The translations under genes were made by a program, and so were the position numbers. From Bugula neritina (taxonomy: Eukaryota > Bryozoa > Gymnolaemata > Cheilostomatida > Bugulidae), in assembly GCA_964035545.1 (NCBI GenBank), contig OZ037767.1:22611128-22675127 (forward strand): a DNA stretch of 64,000 nt. Reading direction: 5' to 3'. This document shows, piece after piece, positions 39,201 to 49,900 of this stretch. The notes beneath the pieces were generated by a model. The model searched no databases and was not told the DNA's origin. It saw only the letters and a list, made by a program, of their open reading frames with translations. Position 1 is the stretch's first letter. Each line of letters begins with the position of its first letter.

Positions 39201-40791
39201 ATCCGTGATGATTCTTTTTGAGTAACAACTTGGTAATATCTGTCCACAGTAGTTCTCTAGCAACAAAGGTCTGAAGGATGGAACTCATAGTGGAACTATG
39301 ACCATTTTTGACTATAATGTGCATCACAGTTTGGTGGCTGCTTTTCAAACAAATAATTCTTTGCATACTTGAAGCATCAACACTGTTTAAGAGATGCTTT
39401 ACACAGTCAATTTTAGCTTCATCTTCAACAGCCAGCTGGAGAACTGATTTGCTATTCTTGTCCAATTTGTTTATAGTTGACACCAGTTTATCTGGCTGAA
39501 TGGCTTTCAGTAATATGGCTAACGTAGCTGGATTGTTATTCTCTGTCGCTACGTGGAGAGCATTCTTCTGACTTGTGTTTGGTTGTAAAATCAGATTTGA
39601 TGGGTTTTCTGCTAATTGTAAAAGAAGGGAAACAAGCTCAGGATTTCCATTCGCAGCTGCTTTATGAACGATTGTCTCATCTGATGCAAGCTTTTCTGAT
39701 ACTAACAAATTCTTCTCTGATTCTTCTAAATTTCTGTTTAAAACTGTTAAAACTTCAAGCCACTGGAACTCTACGATCTTCTCTAAAAGAGTGCCATTAT
39801 CGTGGGCAGCCTGATTATTTATCCACAAAACCCTTTGAGATGAGTCAACCGTTTTAATGAAGGAACAAATTGTAGTTGGACAAACAACATCATTTTTATC
39901 TCTGCACAACTCATCAAATGATGCAGTAAAGTTCCTAGTTACTTTCTCAGCAAGCTGATTTGTTTTAAGGTGGCTGCTAGAGAGTATTGCTTCTACACAC
40001 TTGACTTGGTGTTCAGAAATAGCCAGTTCCAGCGCAGTCAGCTGATCAATATTTTTTAGCATCATTACCTCCAGCCATGTTGAATCTTCTAGCTTGTCTA
40101 GCATTGCAAGAATTTGTGCTATGATATCAGCTTGTCCATTTCTGGAACAAAGATGCAAGACATTTTCGCTACGACTTATTGATCTTTTTTCAACCCAATG
40201 TAAATTTTCCTGAGCTGTCAAAGTTGAAAGTTGGGGAAGGACTTTGCTTGTGATTAGTGAATTATATTGTACCTGGTTCACCATTTTGTGAATTGCAGAC
40301 TCCCCTGTATTATCCAGCGAATTGAGTAGAAGAAGAAGATCTGGTGGTTTGAGGTGTTTTAGCATGCACCAAACCACTGTATCTGAACAGCTTTCATCTA
40401 GACATTTGTTAATGACAGTTTGCCTGTGTTTAGAATGATCATTAGTGATAAGCAGCAATTTAAGTTTTTTACTATACTCCAGCCCTTCTAGCAAACAATT
40501 CACTGTTTCAATGCCACCATCATTGGCAGCTAAATGAAGAACTGTATTTCCAACAGCATCGACGGCTTCTAAACATGGCAACAACTTGTACGTTTTCAAA
40601 AAGTCAACAATAACAATTATGTGCTGGGAAAGGTTGTGGGAAGCTAACCAATGTATTAAATTTCTTCCTCCTTCTTCAGTTCGGTCTATCACAAGCCTTG
40701 GATTGGCTGATTCATTCAATAACTTTCTTAATTCCTCAGGTTTCTGAGAGCCAATGGTCTGGTGGCTTGACAAGTGTGTAAGGCAGGACAT
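36220..40791 (-). CDS. ankyrin-repeat protein with C-terminal caspase-like protease domain
   Basis: Four coding exons (minus): 38313-40791, 37572-38131, 37006-37066, 36220-36545; phases close for 1,141 residues. The first exon alone encodes about 826 residues with roughly ten degenerate ankyrin repeats, for example GNTVLHLAANDG, KNALHVATENNNP, ESPLHMAAKKGY; another (GDTILHIAA) begins exon 2. From about residue 908 a caspase fold follows: TEDREG at the usual RNG/S1 position, HRDLTRDQI, then FMGHGD with catalytic His about 980, KPKILIVQAC with catalytic Cys about 1020, and FAYRG at the S1 Arg position of the small subunit. TPEFRSTMNKRL matches the last caspase strand. His-Cys spacing of 40 resembles caspase-3. 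The usual QACRG reads QACQM. The inter-subunit linker is short, with SSAD a possible cleavage site. An acceptor just before the ATG implies a 5' non-coding exon. Role inferred: ankyrin-regulated protease. Confidence 0.88.
37138..37345 (+). mobile_element. tRNA-derived SINE, family 2
   Basis: The head contains an A-box-like TGGTGTAGCAGCTAGCACG and a B-box-like GTGGTTCAAATCCCA, followed by TTGGGGCAAAGGTTTTACA and a unique body (AAGTGGCGAGTGGAGCCTAT, ACCGACAGAG) ending near a GGGATGTTGTTAGG. It lies in the intron between the two exons carrying the caspase catalytic His and Cys. Confidence 0.75.
37353..37440 (+). mobile_element. truncated tRNA-SINE, family 2 (adjacent copy)
   Basis: The 5' head of the same family as the element just upstream: CTCCTGTGGTGCAATGTTTA, GCAAGCCAGAGG, GTGGTTTGAATCCCATT and GGGGGCAAAAGTTTTACAC. 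The family-specific body is missing, so it is truncated. The two copies are in the same orientation within 10 bp of each other. Confidence 0.7.
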
Positions 40792-43700
40792 TATAAGCTA
40801 AAATTATTAAAATAAAAACAATACAAACAGCAATTTATCAAGGTTATTATGGTAAGCTTGTTCGAGTATATTAATATATAATTATAAATCATCTATTGGT
40901 TACACATGTTGACTATTAATTCATATACAATTTAGGCAATATGTACATAGTGATATAATATTCTGCTGAACACAAATGTGATCATCACTGTGAAATACAT
41001 ATTTTTCAAATAAATAATTTACCATAGATTTGAAAATGATAATAGCTGTAAAATTGGCATAGCAGTGTAACCACTACACCAATTGCTGTTCTGGCATAGC
41101 TTACTATGTATACATTATAATGAATCACCACAAGTGTAAATAAGCTTTTACCATTACAACATTTCAGTGAGAGAACCTACTGCAGGCAATGCATTCAACA
41201 TGTAGATCACTTCGGTTGCACAATGCTTATATAATAATATGGTTTCACAGGGCAGCTCTTTGAAAACTGCTCTTTAAACCCTTTCAACCTTGTGACTAAG
41301 TGTGACAAGTGTTACACTAACTTTTGAAATACTTCTGTCTTATAAATATTATATGTAGTGTTGCTGTAAGTTTCTTAGTTGTATTGAACTAATAAATAAT
41401 TAGCATCAATTAAAGGATATAAAATGTGTGGCACTGGCTGGTATTACTAAGAAATGAAATTGTTGCATAGTAGACTACGAGTAACAGCTGTCACCTTCCA
41501 TCCTGTATTATAGTGCTATAGATGTATTCAAGTATTGTTTTATATTTGACATTTTGTATGCTATACCACTACAATATAATATACTACAGATATAGCATCC
41601 TACTTCCCTGCAACCTTAGTTAGGGCTTAGCCTAGAGCCACACGGTGCGCATTTTCGCATGCGAAAATTGAAATCACAAGTAGCAAAGGTGTCCACTGTA
41701 ACGTCAGTGATGCGTGATAAATAAAGCTTTCATTTTTAAATCGCACTCGCTTTCAATAAAACGCAATTTACTGGAATGTAGCACTAAAATAAAGAAATTG
41801 GGCTCGCTGAATAACTACCAGCCAATTAGGTGACGACGACAGAGACGATTCGCACTTGCGTTGAAAATGCTGATCGACAAGTGCGAATGTTTTCTCAACG
41901 CGCACAGTAGACAACTTTGCTACTTGTGATTTCAATTTTCGCATGCAAAAATACGCACCGTGTGGCCCTAGGCTTACTGGAGATGGTACATCATTAGCCC
42001 TAAAAGTATACTTCTACATATGATGTTTCGCAACAGGACTTCTAGCCTAAGGATTATAGCACTTCGCTCTTTAGCTATAAGATACTTATCACTTTCGTAC
42101 CCTTACCTTTTATGTTGAGTGACGGAGCTCTGCGGCTACAAGAAGTAAGCAGTGAGAGAACCTTCTGTCTAAACGTGGCAGCTTTGGTACAGGATTCCAG
42201 ATCCCTTGTACACTAGAGTCCTTCGTAAGCAGACGTGACTGAAGAGAAGAATAATACCGGTAAGTGCGATACCAACTATCAACGCGTTATAGTTATACAC
42301 ATGTAGAATATTCTAATTGTATGCATACCCTGTGTTATATTAGGTACTTAGTAGTTGAAAACCCCCAGTACTCAATATAACAATAGGACTGTAGCCTACA
42401 CAAGATATGCAAAGTCAGCAAAAGTATGACTAAAAGACAACTCGGAGATACAGCCGCAAAGTAAAAGGGTCATGAAAGAACACGAAAATGAAGTGCCAAA
42501 GAGGCACCATTACCAAGTTATCTAACACCATTATTCTACAGCTTAAGCCCTAAGTAGTAGAAAAAACTTTTACATCAGTAGCATTTGCATTAAATCCTGT
42601 AGTTTTACTTCAACAAGTCATAACTTTATTGTGCCGAGACAGTGCGCAAGTGGATAAGTAAGACTCGAAACTGTGGGTTTATAGCATAGGCTGAGGCACA
42701 GCTAGCTAAAACATAACACCACTTTCTGTGAACAATATGTGAAAGAAATTCGATTTAGGTTAATGTGTAGAATAGTATTCTTGAATTTGTAGTCAACCCA
42801 CGAGTCCCAACTCAATTGAATGTTAGAAATGAGGTACTAATTAACTCACCTAGCCAGACTCTAGTTGCATGCAATGACCCAGTTGTATAATAGTAAACTA
42901 TCGACAACAACTTCCTTGTTGATTGTATAATAGGGACTCTTAGCTAGTTCGTTGTTAAAAACAACACGTCATAGGTCGGGTCAATCTACTAGTGATGTTA
43001 GACACAGCTCAAAACCTTAGCTTCCTCATGCCTTTACATTTCTACAATGTGTGGGCTGTTGTATGATCAACCGCAATTTGATTTGTTTACCCTAAAAGCA
43101 CAACTTTGTGATGGCACAATAGGCTATAGCAACCGTTGCATAGCATTGTGTTGAGAACAATTATTGATAAAAAAAGGCATATTATGTTGCTGATAATGCA
43201 AAAGCTCAAACTGATAGACCATTTGGTGCTCAGTAATAAGTTGGTAGACCTCCAAGTACTGCTGCCATAGTAGTTAATAGATTGTAGTTATTTTAGGCAT
43301 TCCTGCTAACCATTATGATCAAACCATAATCAAAGTTATAGTTCACCACTAAGGAGCTATGATGACTCTATGTTTGCATATAATTTATACACAAATAGCA
43401 TTTCAACAAATTGTTTCTTGTGCAAGTATGATTAAACTTCAACCATGACAAATAAAAATACAACAGATGAATACTCAACCAATTTTATTTGCATGTCTTG
43501 CCTGTTGAAGGTATTATTCACTGCATTCTAGACTCTAGATATTCTATTTGCCAACTTGTCATCTGAAAACTGTACAAATTGTATAATTTCCAGTAAAATT
43601 ATGCTTTGGTAAATCATCTCCAACATTAACTAATTAGCTTACAACAGTAGTTTACTTTAAAATAGTAGAGAAAACAAATTATTTGAAAAGAATTATTATT

Positions 43701-43976
43701 CACCAAAAAGGTTTTTAGCACTGCACACTATTCTCCATCACAGTATCATACATGTGTATAATATCGATACATTTTTGGACATTTCTTTAATTTTTTTATA
43801 CAACAAAATAAGATAGTAACATCATGCATGATAAATATCCATTACGCATAAAACTAGTAAAGCATTAGTTACACATCTTGCACACAGAAACAGCTAATGA
43901 TGTACACCACCCTCTCCCCTCTTCCAAAGGCAATAATAATAGAGTAGACGCTATCTTTTTGATACATGCAGGCCAA
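40792..43976. other. 3.2-kb region between the caspase and TP53I3-like genes
   Basis: Apart from a MITE (41630-41973) I see no coding sequence. It must contain the upstream non-coding exon and promoter of the ankyrin-caspase gene. A minus-strand donor CATAAAAG|GTAAGGG at about 42107 is one candidate end of that exon. It also contains the 3' UTR of the TP53I3-like gene, with a minus-strand AATAAA near 43484. Confidence 0.5.
41630..41973 (+). mobile_element. foldback MITE, family 1 copy 1
   Basis: A 344-bp element flanked by TTA on both sides. It has long terminal inverted repeats (about 65 bp) beginning GCCTAGAGCCACACGGTGCG and containing TTTTCGCATGCGAAAA, itself a perfect palindrome. The second arm pair is built around ACTTGCG/CGCACAG. 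There is no ORF. The 3-bp TTA duplication is compatible with a PIF/Harbinger-type source. The same sequence recurs at 48544 (inverted) and 59514 (same orientation). Confidence 0.9.
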
Positions 43977-46900
43977 TCACAGCTCTTCTTTGGTGTTTGG
44001 AATAACTTTGAGCAATATTTTACCAACATTCAAGTTGGATTCCATAAGAGCATGGGCCTTGCCAATGTCCTCCAATTCAAAAGACCTGTCTATAACAGGT
44101 TTTAGTGCCTTCGAGTCAAAAGCAGGTAAAATGTTCGTCTCAAATGACTGGACCAGGTTAGCTTTGTACTGAAAACAAAACAGAGTTCATGTGAAACCAG
44201 CATTAATCTAGTGAAATATTCTCACAGTCTCAACACGCAGTATAGCTCGTGAAATAATATGACGGACTGGGGAAAGATGTAGCTTAGTTGAGAATTAAAT
44301 GGTAATTTGAAAACACATTACGCATATAAATGGTATATAATGTATATGTGTTATAATGTCACATAGAGTTCACATCTTATTAGCTATAATTAGTAGATAT
44401 ATGACTTCTATGTAAATCATGCATTTCCTTATTATTGTCATAGTCAGCATCTATATATAATGCTTGTCTAGGTATTGCTAAACAGTTAGTTAGTTGCTAG
44501 ATTCCAAAGTGTTATTATCATTTTATATTCATAGTAGTTGTACCAAATAAATCAACATGTAATACATTACAAGTCAGCACCATTCTGTCACACACCATCA
44601 CGCATACCATTATAACAATATGGCAACATTATATTATCAAGTAGTTTGAAGCCTTGTTGTCTAACAAGGAATACTTATTATCATTGCTGCTACAAAAATT
44701 TCAATCACAATTCTAGTTCTTCAACTCCAAATGTAATACAACTCAGTAAAGAACAATCCCAGAGTAATTGTCGAATTAATGTCCCTAAGGAGCAATCCGG
44801 TCAGGTGGTTAGAAATCTGGCCGAATATAGCAGATACATGCTGGTCATAGGTTTAAACCCCGGCATAACTATTGCTGAGCATCCCATCATATTTGCTATA
44901 ATACAACATATATGAAAATATGCTGCTTTTACCCTTTGTCAACGTAAAAACCCTCACCACCAGAAGTTCTCACAGAGGCGGCAATTTTCAGCTAACAAGA
45001 TTTTCCATCATAGTAAGTTTTGAGTATAATAAAGGCTGCAGCTCTACCACCATATCAGTTATTAGACTTGAGAGCATTGTATATGGTGCTCAGTAATAAA
45101 TGATAACTCGTAGGCAGTAACTGTACAGGGGAGGAGGGGGCTGTCAAAACCTCCAGGAAATGTATACGTATGAAATAGATGTATTACCTGCTTGTCCCGA
45201 GTCTTTAGTGTTGAAGGTAATATTGAAATTCTCTTGCTCAACAGTTTCCTCAATAGAGCTCCATCAACGTTAGCTCCACCTACAGGAAATGTGATGCATG
45301 CATATGGTGATAGTTGTATAAAGAAGTATAATGCATGCATATAATAGTTACATTACCACACCTACTTTGTGTGTGTGGGTGCGGTTGCATCTGATTACTA
45401 TAATTAAAAATAAACAAGAAACACTTTCTATTTGCTACTTCATTTATACAAACAAAGTTAACTGATATTCCAGATACCACTGTATCCACCTTTAGTCATT
45501 TGAACTCTGAAATATTAGTTTATTTTATTTATATAAACACAGCATTGTGTCTATTAGAAAGCCAAACATGATAATAGAAAAAAAAATGAAAATAACATAA
45601 TATAATAAAACATAGGAAGGCATACCCATAAGTCCGTAGAGCACCCACCGACCGTCTGTCTTCAGAACGTCTGTATTCTGCTGCCAATAACTTCCTCCCA
45701 CGCAGTCAATGACAAGGTCAACCCCCTCACCTATTGGTATAACTTGTATATATACCACTGTACTATACACCACTGTACTATACACCACTGTACTATACAC
45801 CACTGTACTATACACCACTGTACTATACACCCCTGTACTATAAACCACTGTACTATACACCCCTGTACTATACACCACTGTACTATACACCACTGTACTA
45901 TACACCACTGTACTATACACCACTGTACTATACACCACTGTACTATACACCACTGTACTATACACTGCATACTGTACTATACACTGCATACTGTACTCTA
46001 CACTGCATACTGTACTCTACACTAAACCACTGTACTCTACACTACATACTGTACTCTACACTGCATACTGTACTCTACACTAAACCACTGTACTCTACAC
46101 TACATACTGTATTCTATGATACTGTACTCTGCACTTTCAGTCGCAACTCTTTAACGAATCCCCAAAAAAGCTTCTTTTTGCATTGTAAAAAATATTATAA
46201 TAATGGAGTTATGCTACAAAATCAGTTGAACAGCCAGCATTTTGCTAAAAGTAGACAACTCTAAGAATTCAGTTAAGATGCACTTCAACTATCAGCTGCA
46301 CATAATTTAAGCGGCTGCTTCTCCATTTATTGCTGGAATGAGTAACAAAGTATATAAAACATTAAAACAAAGTCTCAGAGCATAACTTAATCAACAAGGT
46401 TTTTACAGCCTACCATTTCCAAGCAATACATAAACAGAGTACACAACTCCAAAGAGAAACTAAGCAAATACATAACATGCCAAGGTCTTACCATCTGTAG
46501 CCTCCATAACTTTGCTAACCCAACTGCCTTCCTTATAATTGAACCCATCTACTGCACCCAGTGACTTCACAAATGCTATCTTATCTGCTGACCCAGCAGT
46601 TATAAAAGGGACAGCATTAGCCAGCTGTACTAGCTGTACTGCAGCAGTACCTACTCCACTGGCTCCAGCATGTATCAATACTCTTTCACCGGCTTTTAGC
46701 TTCCCTAATAAATATATTCGCGTAAACAGTACTGTATAATACTAAAAGAATTCTTGGAGCACTTGGATAGCAAAAACAGTTGGGGGGAAAACATTGTATT
46801 TCAACTAGTACCACGCAGTATAGTATATAACAGGGAAAGTTTTGATATAAGCAATATACATTTTCAAAATAAAATTACTTTTAAGCTTGTGAGTTCAGAA

Positions 46901-49900
46901 TTGCAATTATTATAACATATTTATTATTAAAAAATGCCTAAAGGAACAAAGTCATGATGGGAATTTAAACAATTGAAGTTAAACAATGCTAATAATCAGA
47001 ACAAAATTCCAACAACAGTTAAAACAATTCTTGTGCTCAAAGTTACTTCAAAACCTGGAAGATAATGGAAGACTCGACTAACATGTCAGCAGACGGCTAC
47101 GAAGCTGAAGGAGAGGAGTTTTACCAGGCATCAAGTACAGTAGAGACTGCAGCCAATAGACATGAAGCTGAGAAGGTAGAAACAGCAGAAGGCAAACCTT
47201 CAACTGAGACTAGGGAAGTGATAGGAACTCTCTCGCTTACAACAGGGGAGCTGGATAAAGAGCTACTGGAAGATGGAGATCCCGAGTCAGAAGAAGATTA
47301 CGCAAGTATCTCTTCAGAGAATGAAGAAGAGCGTAATAAAGAAGTAGAGGAAGAGATAAAGTGTGATGCTGAAATTACGCAGAGTTCACAGAATGAAATA
47401 GTCATCGAGTCTGAAAAGACTGAGTCAGACTCGAAAGAGACGTGTCCAACAAGTCAAATTGAAATGGAACTAGATGATAGTCAAGGTGTGGCGCAGGTAG
47501 AGGTTGAAGACAGAAAGGATGGAAATGACGAGAAAATTACACAAAAACTCGAAACAGATTTTAGCAAATCGACAGAAAATTTAGAAATAGTTAAAGTAGA
47601 GTCTGAAACAACTCAGGTAGACACGCAGGTAGAAGTGCAAGCAGATGCGCAGGTAACTGTACATGGCACTCAGTCACTCGGCTCTACCAACCCAAAAGCT
47701 AAGAAAGAAGTTCCAGAGAACATTTCAACCCATGAAACTAGCAGCATATTGAATAACACTGAATTGTCAACTAAAACAAGTTCACAAACAAACACAAATG
47801 AAGAGCCAGCAACTTTACAGCTAGGTACCAGAAAAGAAGGTAGAGTTCAATTTGCCGAGCAATGTAAAGAGGAAGTAGCTGAAATAGTTGAAACACCTGA
47901 TGATAGCAGAGAGAGGTCAAGGCCAGAACGAGACTCAATCGAGGAAGAGGTCAGTATTTGAACTGAAGTTATTCAGTGTTTCTCCAATTTGGTAAAGTTT
48001 AGTAAGATGTGCTTTAAGGAATAATTAAACTCTTATTTTTATAACTTATTTGAAATTTTATATTTTATAACGTATATGATGATGCAGTAGCTTTATTAGA
48101 GTAGAAGAATGCTGGGTTGGGGGTTTGAATCTCATCAGGCCTATCAATGCCCTCAAACTATATGACTAACATGGTAAGAGGCAGGCCTTTAGCCAACCTG
48201 AAACTCTTGCCATCAGGTTACCACAGAGACTGAGGCTAAACAAACTTGATTTCATAGATAGGAATGTATATGCAGATGTTTTATGTAGAGAGAGTGGAAG
48301 CTGGTTGATACTGAGATGGACAGAGTGACCGAGAGGTTCAATCAGGGGGAGATAACAGCCAAAGAGCTTACCAAGACGATGAACAAAATCATTAACCAGG
48401 TTTGTTGAGTATGAAACTTTATAACAGATTACCATCAAACTTGCTTTAGCCGAACATTTTTCGCTGTTGGCACAGCATGGCCCACACACCAAGTGGCTCG
48501 TATTGGAAAATAACAATGGAAATTATTAGTAGCTTTTCTGTTAGCCTAGGGCCACACTGTGCGTATTTTCGCATGCGAAAATTGAAATCACAAGTAGCAA
48601 AGGTGTCCACTGTGCGCGTTGAGAAAACGTTCGCACTTGTCGCTCTGCATTTTCAACGCAAGTGCGAATCGTCTGTCGTCGTCACCTAATTGGCTGGTAG
48701 TTAAGCGAGCCCAATTTCGTTATTTTATTGCTAAATTCCAGTAAATTGCGTTTTATTGAAAGCGAGTGCGATTTAAAAATGAAAGCTTTATTTATCACGC
48801 ATCACTGACGCTACAGTGGACGCCTTTGCTACTTGTGGTTTCAATTTTCGCATGCGAAAATACGCGCCGTGTGGCCCTAGGCTTAGTTTGGTCATTCGGA
48901 ATGTCAAGATAATAACATTATGAATTAGTTAATTGTAGGTATGTTGAATATTTAATTTAATTTGATACAAATAACCGAGCAAGTTCCTTATACATTAAAT
49001 ATTAAATGGAACATAATACCTCATCCATAAATTACCAGACCTAAGCTATTTTATTTGATAAAAACTACAGGTGACTAAAACAAGTGACTTTTTAAACCTT
49101 AAGACCAAAGTATCTATTAAAAACCATAAAATACTAATGCTTAAACAACTTCTCCAAAACAATCGATTATTGTGTATTGAAAGAGAACAAACCTTTACTG
49201 TTATAGAAAACCAGTAGAGGTGGCATTGGTGACAAATGGCAAAAGGCAATGATGGCAAAAACAAAGAACACAGCAGCAAAATCGGCCACAAATCTGGAGA
49301 AAGGGAGAGGCAAGAGTGTCAACGCATTGGCCACCCTCCATGAGAAGACCAAGGCATCTAAATCACAAGCCGATGTGGAGAGAATGGAGAAACAAGATGG
49401 CGGAAGGGGCGTGTCTTTCAGCACTGCGCAGCTCCACCCTGATAACATAATCATAGTGGAGAAAACTACTACAAGGAGAGGCGAGAATGAAACGGGAGAG
49501 CAGGTGGCAGCAAGCCAACAGCCTAAAGGTCGGACAAGTGAGCATGAAGAGGTAGGTCATCCAAAGGTCAAACTAAATCCTCTTGGACTGTTTTATGCTT
49601 ACTTATCATGACACTACAGAGAAAGATCCGACTAATTTTAGGTACATTTCACCTCCACCAGTATTAATATGTGGAAAAGCAGATGATGTCACTAAAGAAA
49701 AATAAGAAATTTCTAACTATAAAGGCGTTTCTCCTTTTCTATTGGTTATGCAAAATAAAACGAAAATCTCATTAACATATATGTACCAGAAAAATCAATT
49801 TATGAAAATTGTACAATTAAAATAAAATATAAAGTTGAATTAGATAATTTAGATAATCCTAAACTGTAGGTAACTGACATGGTGAGAGGCAAAGTATCAG

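Noticed and set aside
39308..39857. Plus-strand ORFs inside the ankyrin exon
   Set aside because: They are antisense shadows of the long minus-strand coding exon.
45525..46025. Long open frames on both strands (YSTVV..., CIVQW..., HHCTI... repeats)
   Set aside because: The 15-bp minisatellite keeps all frames open. Only the short piece 45626-45730 is a real TP53I3 exon.
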